In this document: positions 34,120-42,535 of the stretch, piece after piece | Position numbering within the stretch: position 1 is the first letter of the stretch | Layout of the letters: the number at the start of each line of letters is the position of its first letter | DNA from: Nocardioides kribbensis | GTDB taxonomy: Bacteria; Actinomycetota; Actinomycetes; Propionibacteriales; Nocardioidaceae | Assembly (NCBI RefSeq): GCF_015070375.1 | Contig: NZ_JADCLL010000001.1 | Coordinates: forward strand, 436,501 to 500,500 | DNA: 64,000 bases | Direction: 5' to 3' | The notes under the pieces: model-generated | What the model was told of the DNA's origin: nothing | What the model saw: only the letters and a program-made list of their open reading frames with translations | The model's database searches: none | Position numbers and translations under genes: made by a program

Positions 34120-35387
34120 AGCGCGACCGCCTCGGCGCGGTGCCCGACGAGCACGGTGCCGGCCAGGCGCACGCCGGCCACGACGAACCGGTCGGCGTAG
34201 GCGGCCAGCGCCTCGGGACTGATGACGCCCTCCACGACCCCGAGCAGCAGCGAGCCGCCCGCGGACATGACGAGCGCGTCGTCGCGCTCCTCCAGCGAGG
34301 GGGCGATGACCACCACGACGTCGAAGGCGCGGGTCAGGGCCTCCGCCAGCGCCCCGAACCTCCGCTCGAGCAGGTCGCCCGGCTCGGCGCCCGCGTCGGA
34401 GGCGGGCGCGCGACCAGGGGGCAGCACGCTGAGGCCGTCGACGGGGCCGGGGCTGACCGCTCGCTCCCAGGGCGTGCCGCGCAGCACGTCGTGGAGACCG
34501 GGGGTGTCGGGCTCCTCGGGCAGGAGCTCGTCGGCGGGGGTCGCGAGCCGCCCGTCGAGGAGCAGCACCCGGCGACCGGCCGAGGCCAGGGAGATGGCCA
34601 GGTTGGCGCCGAGCCAGGCGTTGACGTCGCCCGTCGTCACCCCCGTGACGACGACCAGGCGCGGCGGGTGCGCCCGCTGCGAGGCCTCCAGCGACAGGCG
34701 CAGGCGGCGGAAGACGTCGGCGGCCGGCGTGCCGGTGAACATGGCCTGCAGGGTCGGCGACCGAGGTGGGGCCACGTGGGCGAGCACAGGGGCGCGCAGC
34801 GCCGCCTCGACGCCCTGGGCGTCCTTGACCGTGTAGGTCCGGCGGTCGCGGGCCAGGGCCGAGACCACCGCGAGCACCAGGCTCAGCAGCACGCCGACGC
34901 CGATGGCGAGCGGGAGGTCGGGGCTGGAGTAGGTCGCCGGCTCGACCGCGGGGTCGACGTCGGTGAACTCGAAGGCCCCGGTGGGGTCGCTCTGCTGCAG
35001 CGTGAAGGACGCGGCGTTGGCCAGGCCCGCCGCGTCGCGGGCCGACGGGTCGGCGACGGTGATCTCGATCAGCTGGGTGCCCTCGACCCAGCGTGCGTCG
35101 ACCTCGTCGAGCAGCTCCCCCACCGACCGGTCGACCCCGGCGCGCGTGGCGGCCTGACGCAGCACTTCGGGCGTCGTGGCGGTCTCGGCCAGGGTCGCGC
35201 GCAGGTCGTCGAGCTCGGCCGGGGCGGGCGCTCCGGGCGCCGGGGCGGCCGACACCGTCGCGGTCGCGGTGTAGGTCTTGGTCGAGGACCACACCCCCAC
35301 CGCGACGCCGATCGCCGTGACCACCACCACCACGGCCACCAGCAGACGCTGGCGCCACAGGGCGGCCCCCATGTCTCGCAGCTCCAT
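34116..35387 (-). CDS. Wzz/BY-kinase-like polysaccharide co-polymerase with degenerate ATPase site
   Basis: A 423-aa protein: N-terminal Wzz-type domain with membrane helices at about 15-37 and 168-190 around an extracytoplasmic loop, then a cytoplasmic tyrosine-kinase-like domain (about 235-420). The P-loop is broken: where active kinases have GEGKST, this has TGDVNAW (VVVTGVTTGDVNAWLGANLA), and the Walker A' segment reads LLLDGRLA. There is no terminal Tyr cluster. It may set chain length without kinase activity. The ATG at 35387 has GGAGAG 7 nt upstream. The 128-nt gap upstream contains only a hairpin (35481-35505) and an AT-rich spot near 35510 that could be a promoter. Confidence 0.82.
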   Translation of the reverse strand: MELRDMGAALWRQRLLVAVVVVVTAIGVAVGVWSSTKTYTATATVSAAPAPGAPAPAELDDLRATLAETATTPEVLRQAATRAGVDRSVGELLDEVDARWVEGTQLIEITVADPSARDAAGLANAASFTLQQSDPTGAFEFTDVDPAVEPATYSSPDLPLAIGVGVLLSLVLAVVSALARDRRTYTVKDAQGVEAALRAPVLAHVAPPRSPTLQAMFTGTPAADVFRRLRLSLEASQRAHPPRLVVVTGVTTGDVNAWLGANLAISLASAGRRVLLLDGRLATPADELLPEEPDTPGLHDVLRGTPWERAVSPGPVDGLSVLPPGRAPASDAGAEPGDLLERRFGALAEALTRAFDVVVVIAPSLEERDDALVMSAGGSLLLGVVEGVISPEALAAYADRFVVAGVRLAGTVLVGHRAEAVAL

Positions 35388-35515
35388 GCCCACGCTCTCC
35401 GCGGTCGGTCCTGCCCGACCGTCCTCACCCGTGGCCAGGAGATCTTCCCGGCCCCGCACGCCCCCGAGCGGAGTGCTGCACGGTGGCACCCTGGTGCGGC
35501 CACCGCTTGAAATGT

Positions 35516-36649
35516 CTACCACCCGAGCGCACCACCCAAACCCGTCAGCAGCCTGCGGTAGAGGTCACGGTAGGCCGCGTGCATGGTCGCCGTGGCGAAA
35601 CGCGCGTCGACGAGCCCACGGGCCCGCGCCGTGCGCTCCGTGACCGCGCGGCCGCCGGCGAGCACCTCGTGCAGGCCGGCCGCCAGCCGGGGCGCGGAGC
35701 CCGGCGCCACCCGCGTCACCGCATCGCCCAGGCTGGCCAGGCCGCCCACGTCGCTGGCGACCACGGGCACCCCGACCGCCATGGCCTCGAGCACGGCCAT
35801 CGGCAGGCCCTCGCGGTCGCTGGGGAGCACCAGGACGTCGGCCGCGGCCAGCAGTCGCGCCACGTCGGCGCGCTCGCCGAGCAGGCGCACGCTCGCGGTG
35901 AGCCCGGCGTCGGCGACCTGCTGCTCGAGGGCTCGGCGATGCGGCCCCTCGCCGACCAGCAACAGGGTGCCGAGCGCCTCCCCGTGCGCGCGCCCGTCCC
36001 CGTGCTGGGCCCTGCGCTCGGCCCAGGCCTCGACCAGCAGGTCCTGGCGCTTGGGCCCGGCCAGCCGGGCCAGGCAGAGCACCACCGGTCCCCCCTCGGG
36101 GAGCCCCAGGTCGCGCCGCGCTGCGACCCGGTCGCCGGCGCGGGCCGCCGGAGCCACCCGCACGGCGTTCTCGATGACCGAGAGCCGCTGCGGGTCGAGC
36201 CCGGCCGCCACGAGGTCGTCGGCGACGGAGTCGGAGACGGCCACGACGTGGTCGGCGCAGCGGGTCAGCACCCCGACGGCGCGGGGGTAGCTCTGCGGCG
36301 GGAGGCCGTGCACGGTGCTCAGCACCGGAGGTCCACCCGCCGGATAGGTCGCCATCCGGGCGACGAGGGTGGCCCGGACGTTGTGGGCGTGGACCAGGTC
36401 GGGGCGCAGGCGCTGGGCGTGCGCCGCGAGGCGTACGACGGAGCGCGCGCGGTCGAGGGCCGTGTCGCGTCGCAGCGGCACGCGCAGCGTGTCGACACCG
36501 CCGATCCCGGCGACCTCCCGCTCGCGGAAGCCGCCGCTGCTGGCCAGGCTGACCTGGTGGCCCTCGGCGGCCAGGTGGGCGGCCATCTCCGCGACCAGCG
36601 TCTCCGCGCCGCCCGGTCCCATCTCGGCGATCGTGACCAGCACCCTCAC
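35516..36649 (-). CDS. Glycosyltransferase family 4
   Basis: A 377-aa GT-B enzyme with RVLVTIAEMGPGGAETLV at the N-terminus, DLVHAHNVRA, VLCLARLAGPKRQDLLVEAW, and PSDREGLPMAVLEAMAVGVPVVASDVGG. The GTG start overlaps the upstream gene as GTGA. Third cistron of the Wzy-type polysaccharide operon that carries the flippase and the Wzy-like gene. Sugar specificity cannot be read. Confidence 0.9.
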   Translation of the reverse strand: MRVLVTIAEMGPGGAETLVAEMAAHLAAEGHQVSLASSGGFREREVAGIGGVDTLRVPLRRDTALDRARSVVRLAAHAQRLRPDLVHAHNVRATLVARMATYPAGGPPVLSTVHGLPPQSYPRAVGVLTRCADHVVAVSDSVADDLVAAGLDPQRLSVIENAVRVAPAARAGDRVAARRDLGLPEGGPVVLCLARLAGPKRQDLLVEAWAERRAQHGDGRAHGEALGTLLLVGEGPHRRALEQQVADAGLTASVRLLGERADVARLLAAADVLVLPSDREGLPMAVLEAMAVGVPVVASDVGGLASLGDAVTRVAPGSAPRLAAGLHEVLAGGRAVTERTARARGLVDARFATATMHAAYRDLYRRLLTGLGGALGW

Positions 36650-37860
36650 GCCGTCACCCGGCCGTAGGTCCGCAGCAGTCCTGCGACGCAGTGCGACCGG
36701 GTCCACCCGGCCGCCACCCGCTCGCGCGCGGCCGTGCCGAGCCGCCGCCGCAGCCGCGGGTCGTCACGCAGGCGCCGGAGCGCAGCCCCCAGGGCGTCGG
36801 GGTCGTCGACCGGCACCAGGAGGCCCTCGACCCCGTCGCGCACGACCTCCGGCACACCGCCGACGGCGGTCGCCACCACCGGCAGACCGTGGGCCATGGC
36901 CTGGAGCATCGCGAGCGGCTGGTTCTCGGCCGCGGAGGTCGACACGTAGACGTCGGCCGCAGCCAGCGCGGGGGCGAGGTCGGGCAGCTGCCCGACCACC
37001 TCGACGCCGCCCGGGCCACGCCAGCCGGTCGCCGCCACGCGGCGCAGCAGGAGGTCGCGCTCCGGCCCCTCCCCCGCGATCACCACCGGTCCCAGCCCCG
37101 ACACCCGCTCGACCGCGTCGAGCAGCGCGCCGGGCCGCTTGGCCGTCACCAGCCGGCCGGCCCACACCAGGGCCGGCGCCCGGGCGGGTCCGGGGCCGAC
37201 GGGTCCGACGGGGCCGACGGGCGGCACCTCGACGCCGTTGGGCACGACGTCGAGCAGGTCGGGGTCCACGCCGACGCGGTGCACCAGGAAGTCCGCGACG
37301 GCCCGGCTTGGCGTGACCACGCGCGTGCGCGTCCACCGGGCCGACCACCGGGTCGCCCACCGCTCGCCGGCGACGTAGTAGAGGTCGTCGCGCCGCCGGC
37401 GCGGGCCGACGAGGGCGTTGCCCGCCACGAGGTCGCTCAGGCCGTCGGCGACCCCGTGCACGGTGTGCACCACGCCCGCCTGCAGGGCGGGGGCGGCGAG
37501 GCGGCCCACCCAGGCCGCCCGCCGGTCGTGGAGGTGGACGACATCGGGCCGCAGGCCGCGCACGACCCGCGCCAGCGCCACGGCCCCGGCGGCGTCCCGC
37601 TTGGAGGTCACCGCCACCGTGTGCCAGGCGGCCCCCGCCGCCCGCACCGCCTCCGAGCGCGGCGACTCCGGACCCACCACGTGCACCTCGATCCCCTGTC
37701 GAGCCATGGCGGCCGCCACCGCGGACACGTGGTCGGCCGGTCCGCCCCCCGGCTGGGTCAGCACGTGCACCACCCGGCCGCGCCACCGGTGCTCGGCGGG
37801 CACGGCGGGCGCAGCGGGAACAGCCGAGCTCGGCGGGCGGACCCCGTCGGGAGGCCTCAT
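36646..37860 (-). CDS. Glycosyltransferase family 4
   Basis: A 404-aa GT-B enzyme: about 30 flexible N-terminal residues, then VVHVLTQPGGGPADHVSAVA, DVVHLHDRRAAWVGRL, VVPNGVEVPP, LVWAGRLVTAKRPGALLDA, and STSAAENQPLAMLQAMAHGLPVVA. In-frame 9-bp repeats give PVGPVGPVG between the two domains. Its ATG overlaps the stop of the wzy-like gene (ATGA). Confidence 0.9.
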   Translation of the reverse strand: MRPPDGVRPPSSAVPAAPAVPAEHRWRGRVVHVLTQPGGGPADHVSAVAAAMARQGIEVHVVGPESPRSEAVRAAGAAWHTVAVTSKRDAAGAVALARVVRGLRPDVVHLHDRRAAWVGRLAAPALQAGVVHTVHGVADGLSDLVAGNALVGPRRRRDDLYYVAGERWATRWSARWTRTRVVTPSRAVADFLVHRVGVDPDLLDVVPNGVEVPPVGPVGPVGPGPARAPALVWAGRLVTAKRPGALLDAVERVSGLGPVVIAGEGPERDLLLRRVAATGWRGPGGVEVVGQLPDLAPALAAADVYVSTSAAENQPLAMLQAMAHGLPVVATAVGGVPEVVRDGVEGLLVPVDDPDALGAALRRLRDDPRLRRRLGTAARERVAAGWTRSHCVAGLLRTYGRVTA

Positions 37861-39245
37861 CGGGCGCGGCGCACGCGCGGTGGTCGCCGCGCGGGTGCGC
37901 GGTCGCCGACGGACACCGCGACGGCGAGGGCCGCCAGCAGCCACAGCGGGAGGTAGAACTGCTCGCTGAGGAAGGACGCGGCCACCCCGGTGCCCACCAG
38001 CGCGGTGCACACCCCCGCGGCCAGCGGCGAGCGGTCGCGCCGCCAGCGAGCCCACGCACCGGCGAAGGCGGTCACGAGCACCGCGAGCAGGGCCAGCAGG
38101 CCGAGGAGACCGAGCTCGGCCGCCACCTCGAGATAGGTGTTGTGGGCGGTGTCGAGGTCGGCCACGGAGGCCCCGGCGTCGCCCGCGTAGTCCTGGTGCT
38201 CCTCGGCGAAGGACCCGGGGCCGTGACCGAGCAGCGGCGCGTCGAGGGTCATCCGGGCGGCCTGCTGCCACAGCTCGAGGCGCTGGGAGACGTTCTCCTG
38301 GGCCACCGCCTGCTTCTGCTCGAAGCTGACCCTGACCAGGTCGGCGTTGACCGACGCCGTGAAGGCGACCGCAGTGACCACGACCACCAGCAGGGCTCCG
38401 ACGGCGCGCCACGGCAGCAGCCGCACCACGACGGCGACGGCCAGGGCGACCAGCAGCCCGAGCACGGCGCCGCGGGAGTAGGTGCCGGCCAGGGCGACCG
38501 CGCACACGACCGTGGCGAGGTCCCACGCGCGGGGCCGGCGGCTCTCCGCGCGCACGGCCAGGCCGAGCGGCACCGCGGCGAGGAGGTAGAAGGCGAAGTC
38601 GTTGGGGTCGGCCACCGGCCCGCCGACCCGGCGGTCGCCGTCGGCGGAGGGGAAGACCACGAGGGCGCAGAGGGCCGCCAGGGCGCAGGACGCGACGTAG
38701 ACCTCGGCGAGCACGGTGGGCGCCAGGCGCCCGCGCAGGCAGTCGGCGAGCACGACCAGCACGGCCAGGAAGCCGGCCCACCGACCCAGGGTGGCCACCG
38801 CCTCGCTGTCGGAGCCGGTCACCAGGGTCGACAGCAGCAGCACGACGGCGAGCACGCCGGCCGACACCATCACGGGGCTGCGCGGTGCGTGGTGGAAGGG
38901 GCGCGCGGCCCGGCGCACGGCCCAGGCGACCACCACCACCACGGCCAGCGTCTTGGTGGCGGCGGGCGAGACGAAGACCAGGTAGTCCTCGAAGACCGAC
39001 GCCGCCACGACCACCAGGGCGGCGATCTCGATCTGGCCCAGCAGCAGCGTCAGCACGACGACGGCCAGCACGACCAGGCCGGTCAGGCCCGGGGCGAGAC
39101 CCACCGACACGCCGCCCAGGAGGGCGAGCAGGACCGGCACGACGGTGTGCAGCCACGCCGGCCCGGTCCGCCGCGACGGGTCGTGCCGACGGGGGCGCCC
39201 CACCGACAGCAGGGCGCTGGGCGCCTCCCGGAGCATGAGGGTCAT
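37857..39245 (-). CDS. O-antigen ligase/polymerase family membrane protein (Wzy-like)
   Basis: A 462-aa protein with about ten to twelve membrane helices. The large extracytoplasmic loop (about 300-370) has the Wzy_C signature: LLGHGPGSFAEEH and TAHNTYLEVAAELGLLGLL. It polymerises or ligates lipid-linked oligosaccharides on the outer face. ATG overlaps the flippase stop (ATGA), and its own stop overlaps the next glycosyltransferase. Confidence 0.9.
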   Translation of the reverse strand: MTLMLREAPSALLSVGRPRRHDPSRRTGPAWLHTVVPVLLALLGGVSVGLAPGLTGLVVLAVVVLTLLLGQIEIAALVVVAASVFEDYLVFVSPAATKTLAVVVVVAWAVRRAARPFHHAPRSPVMVSAGVLAVVLLLSTLVTGSDSEAVATLGRWAGFLAVLVVLADCLRGRLAPTVLAEVYVASCALAALCALVVFPSADGDRRVGGPVADPNDFAFYLLAAVPLGLAVRAESRRPRAWDLATVVCAVALAGTYSRGAVLGLLVALAVAVVVRLLPWRAVGALLVVVVTAVAFTASVNADLVRVSFEQKQAVAQENVSQRLELWQQAARMTLDAPLLGHGPGSFAEEHQDYAGDAGASVADLDTAHNTYLEVAAELGLLGLLALLAVLVTAFAGAWARWRRDRSPLAAGVCTALVGTGVAASFLSEQFYLPLWLLAALAVAVSVGDRAPARRPPRVRRAR

Positions 39246-40549
39246 CGGGTCCGACCCTCCCCCAGGAGCGAGCCGACGCGCGCGAGGGCCGCCAGGAGCA
39301 CGGCCGCCGCCACGACGACCTGCGCCGCGGCGACGGCCACGACCCCGGCGGGAGCCAGCAGGAGCAGCGCCGGCAGCAGGAGCAGCAGGTGGGCCAGCCG
39401 CGCGAGCACCGCCTCGCCGGGACGGCCCATGGCGTGCAGCACGGTCAGCGTCACGTGGAGCAGCCCCGCCGCGAGGGCGTACGCCGCGAGCACCCGGAGC
39501 ACCGGCACGGCCGGGGCCCACGCGGGTCCCAGCAGCACCAGGCGGTCGGCCAGCAGGGCCAGCAGCCCGCAGACGGGCAGGAGCAGCACCAGCGAGAGCC
39601 GCGCGAGGTCCGACACCGTGGCCCGCAACTCCGCGCCGCGCCGGCGGCACAGCACGGGGAAGGCGGCGCTGGAGAGGACCACGGCCACCAGGAGGTAGGG
39701 CACCGCCGCCACCCGGAAGGCCAGCGAGTAGTGGCCCAGCGCCACCGCGCCGAGCAGGTGGGCGACCACGACGTAGTCGAGGTTGACCTGGACGAGCTCG
39801 AGCAGGTGGGCCCCCGACCACGGGAGCCCGAAGCGCAGGAGGCCGCGCACGTCGTCGGCGTGCCACCCCGGGCGCACGGGCGGGTGCACGCACCAGGCGA
39901 GCAGCAGCACCGCGACGCCCTGCACCACCTGACCGGCCACCAGCGCTGCGACGCCCCAGCCACGCCCGACCAGCCACACCGCCAGCGCGGCCCCCAGCAG
40001 GGAGGCCGCGACGTCGGGCAGCACCCGGCGGCCGAAGGCCAGACGGCGGCGCATCAGCTCGAGGGTGACCATGGCCGCCGCGACCAGCGGCGCCGTCAGC
40101 ACGAGCCCGCGCACCGGGCCCACGGCAGCGGGCCCCGCCCCCAGCGCGGACACCAGCGCCGGCGCCGCGACCCACACCGCGAGCGTCGCCGCAACGCCCG
40201 AGGCCAGCGCGAGGGAGACCGCGGAGCGGGCGGCCCGGTCGACGTCGCCCTCCCAGCGCACCAGGGCGGCGGAGGCCCCGAGACCGCTGACGAGCGCCAC
40301 GGCGCTCGAGACCAGGGTGGCCAGGGCGACGACCCCGAGGTCGGCCGGCACCAGGGCCGCGGCCAGGGCCAGCAGCACGACGGTCTGCCCGGCCTTCAGG
40401 CTCACGGCGTGCGTGGCGAACCACAGCGCCCCCGCGCCCACAGGGCGCTCGCGGGGCGGGAGGGCGCGCGTCGGTGTGGCCACCACGGCACGCGCGACGT
40501 CGAACATCATCCCCCCGGACTGCGACCGGGACGTCCTCCCGATCGCCAT
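39242..40549 (-). CDS. Polysaccharide flippase (MOP/Wzx-like)
   Basis: A 435-aa integral membrane protein with about twelve helices and the polysaccharide-export pattern near the N-terminus (HAVSLKAGQTVVLLALAAAL, ADLGVVALATLVSSAVALV) and in the middle (LRFGLPWSGAHLLELVQVNL, ALGHYSLAFRVAAVP). It should move lipid-linked units across the membrane. First gene of the operon; TAGCGT (40567-40562) 12 nt before the ATG is a likely promoter giving a very short leader. A second ATG at 40510 is possible. Confidence 0.88.
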   Translation of the reverse strand: MAIGRTSRSQSGGMMFDVARAVVATPTRALPPRERPVGAGALWFATHAVSLKAGQTVVLLALAAALVPADLGVVALATLVSSAVALVSGLGASAALVRWEGDVDRAARSAVSLALASGVAATLAVWVAAPALVSALGAGPAAVGPVRGLVLTAPLVAAAMVTLELMRRRLAFGRRVLPDVAASLLGAALAVWLVGRGWGVAALVAGQVVQGVAVLLLAWCVHPPVRPGWHADDVRGLLRFGLPWSGAHLLELVQVNLDYVVVAHLLGAVALGHYSLAFRVAAVPYLLVAVVLSSAAFPVLCRRRGAELRATVSDLARLSLVLLLPVCGLLALLADRLVLLGPAWAPAVPVLRVLAAYALAAGLLHVTLTVLHAMGRPGEAVLARLAHLLLLLPALLLLAPAGVVAVAAAQVVVAAAVLLAALARVGSLLGEGRTR

Positions 40550-40647
40550 GATCGTGCTCCGACGCTACCCCGGATGGTTTGTCGCTACACCCGCGAGGGC
40601 ATCATGGGTGCCGGTCCACGCGTGTCGACGGTGATTCGGGGGAACAC

Positions 40648-41397
40648 ATGCGCACCCAGCCGGCCCGCCTCCTGGTGGCGCTCCTGCTGCCCGCTCTCCT
40701 GCTGGCCCTCGGCGGCTGCGCCGACCTGCGGGCCCAGGTGGCCGGCGCGGCCGACGCCCCCGCCTCGGGCGCGGCCGAGGCGCCCGACGTGCTGACCACG
40801 AGCGAGTGGGCCGTCACCGACGGCCTCCTCTCGGTGCTGGTGCGCAACGAGGAGGACCGCACGCTGCGCACCGCCGAGGTCACCCTCGAGGCCTTCGACC
40901 GCGACGACGTGTCCCTCGGCACCTGGAGCGCCAGCGCCATGGTCGGGCAGGACGCCTGCTGCACCGTCACCGACCTGGCCCCCGGCGAGATCTACGGGCT
41001 CTACTTCCCCGTCGGCGTCGACGTCGGGGAGGTCGCCGCGGTCGACCTCGACTACCGCGACGTCGCCTGGCAGCCCGCCGCCACCGACCAGGACAGCTCC
41101 ACCGCCTCGGCCACCGGCCTGGCCAGCGACCTCAACGCCAGCCGCACGGTCGTCAACGCCGACCTCACCGTGGGCAGCGCCGACATCCCGCAGGCCCTGG
41201 TGCAGGCCATCCTGCGCGGCGTCGACGGTCAGCTGGTGGCGGTCGTCACCGGGGTGTGGACCTGCCTGACGGCCTTCGAGGTGCGTCCGATCGAGATGCA
41301 GCTCTTCCAGGGCGTGCCCGAGGGCACCGTGGTCGACTCGATCACGGTGCGACCGCTCGACCCCTCGACCAGCCCCGTCGCACCGACCTGCGGCTAG
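40648..41397 (+). CDS. Putative lipoprotein, unknown function
   Basis: A 249-aa protein with signal peptide and lipobox LALGGC (about 20-25). The mature part looks all-beta (FxLYD-like: WAVTDGLLSVLVRNEEDRTLRTAEVTLEAFD, GEIYGLYFPVG) with a CC pair (DACCTV) and two later Cys. GGGGGA lies before the ATG. Divergent from the flippase, so it may be an envelope partner of the exopolysaccharide, but this is only from position. Confidence 0.75.
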   Translation: MRTQPARLLVALLLPALLLALGGCADLRAQVAGAADAPASGAAEAPDVLTTSEWAVTDGLLSVLVRNEEDRTLRTAEVTLEAFDRDDVSLGTWSASAMVGQDACCTVTDLAPGEIYGLYFPVGVDVGEVAAVDLDYRDVAWQPAATDQDSSTASATGLASDLNASRTVVNADLTVGSADIPQALVQAILRGVDGQLVAVVTGVWTCLTAFEVRPIEMQLFQGVPEGTVVDSITVRPLDPSTSPVAPTCG

Positions 41398-41463
41398 TCA
41401 CGCCCGGGCGCCCCGGGTGCTGGAGGCGCCGAGGGCACCGCCTGCGCCGCGGCCGACAGCGTC

Positions 41464-42489
41464 TCAGTGGCCGCGGAAGAGCCAGCCCAACGGGCGGGCA
41501 CCCGTGAGGGCCTGGTCGAGGTCGTCCTGCTCGCCGCCCGTGGCACGGGCGGTCGACGCGGTCCGCGACGACGGGCCCGTCGCCGGCTCGGGCTCGGGCG
41601 CCACGGCCTCGTCCTCCCCCACGGGCACCGGGCCGGGGGCGGTGTCGGCGCCGGAGGTGGACCCGGACGCTGCGTCGCCGTCGTCGGCGAGGTCGTCGGC
41701 AGCGAGGTCGTCGGCAGCGTGGTCGTCGGCAGCGTGGTCGTCGGCAGCGAGGTCGTCGGCAGCGTGGTCGTCGGGACCCACGACCGGCAGCGCGGTGACC
41801 TCGGTCCCCGGGCCGGAGGGGCCGTCGGTGACCGCGTCGGCGCCCTGGGGCGCGTCGGCCGTGTCGGCCGTGTCGGTCGTGTCGGCCTGCAGGTCGGAGC
41901 CGACGGCGGCGTCGAGCTCGGCGGCCGCGGTGGTCACCGCGAGCGCCACCGTGCTGGCGCTCGCCAGGGTGGTGGCGAGACCGCGCAGGTCGGAGTCGAT
42001 CCCGGCGATGAGTCGCTCGGCCTGCTGGCGCACCTGGGCCATCTCGGCGAGGGCCTCGGCCCGGGCCTCACGGCGGGCCTCGGCGCGCGCGGCCTCGGCC
42101 TCGTCGCGCACCCGGACGGCCTCCGCCTCGGCCTCCTGCCTCACCCGGGTGGCCGTCGCCTCCGCCTCCGCCACCGTGCTGCGGGCCTGCTCCGCCGCGG
42201 CGTCGCGCTCGCGCTCGGCGTCGGCGCGGGCCTCGGCCACCAGCGTGGTGGCCAGCTCCTGGGCCTCGCGCACGAGGTCGTCGGCCTCGGCCACGGCCGT
42301 GTCGCGCACGCGCGTGGCCTCGGCGAGCAGCCCGCTGGCCTCGCGCCGCGTCGCCAGCTCCGCGCGCAGCGCCGCGGCCCGCGCCCCGACGTCACCCGCC
42401 GGGCGGTCGCCCGCATCGCCCGCTGCGTCCTGCGACTGGTCCTGCGACTGGTCCTGCGACTGGTCCTGCGACTGGTCCTGATCGGTCAC
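41464..42489 (-). CDS. Coiled-coil Ala/Glu/Arg-rich protein (DivIVA-like)
   Basis: 341 aa: an N-terminal run of (DQSQ)n, a continuous coiled coil from about 35 to 175 rich in Ala/Glu/Arg heptads (ARADAERERDAAAEQARSTV), then an acidic tail with repeated ADDHA/ADDLA pentapeptides and a conserved-looking end PLGWLFRGH. The layout recalls DivIVA-like scaffolds but lacks the clear membrane-binding N-domain. GTG start with AAGGGGG upstream. Function unknown. Confidence 0.72.
   Translation of the reverse strand: MTDQDQSQDQSQDQSQDQSQDAAGDAGDRPAGDVGARAAALRAELATRREASGLLAEATRVRDTAVAEADDLVREAQELATTLVAEARADAERERDAAAEQARSTVAEAEATATRVRQEAEAEAVRVRDEAEAARAEARREARAEALAEMAQVRQQAERLIAGIDSDLRGLATTLASASTVALAVTTAAAELDAAVGSDLQADTTDTADTADAPQGADAVTDGPSGPGTEVTALPVVGPDDHAADDLAADDHAADDHAADDLAADDLADDGDAASGSTSGADTAPGPVPVGEDEAVAPEPEPATGPSSRTASTARATGGEQDDLDQALTGARPLGWLFRGH
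41689..41775. repeat. 15-bp tandem repeats in the coiled-coil gene tail
   Basis: About six copies of GTCGTCGGCAGCG(A/T)G, encoding alternating ADDLA and ADDHA on the minus strand. A length-variable acidic spacer is likely. Confidence 0.85.
42429..42480. repeat. 12-bp tandem repeats encoding DQSQ
   Basis: Four to five copies of a 12-mer (GACTGGTCCTGC on the plus strand) at the 5' end of the coiled-coil gene. Confidence 0.85.
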
Positions 42490-42535
42490 CGTCGTCCCCC
42501 TTTGCGCTGGTGTCCTGCCCCGAGGGTAACCCGGC

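Noticed and set aside
36646..39156. An 836-residue glycosyltransferase fusion.
   Set aside because: Only the last 404 residues have glycosyltransferase motifs; the upstream part is the shadow of the wzy-like gene, and an ATG with ATGA overlap lies at 37860.
31393..40549. Secondary-metabolite cluster.
   Set aside because: The genes form a standard Wzx/Wzy polysaccharide set; no polyketide, peptide or terpene enzymes are present.
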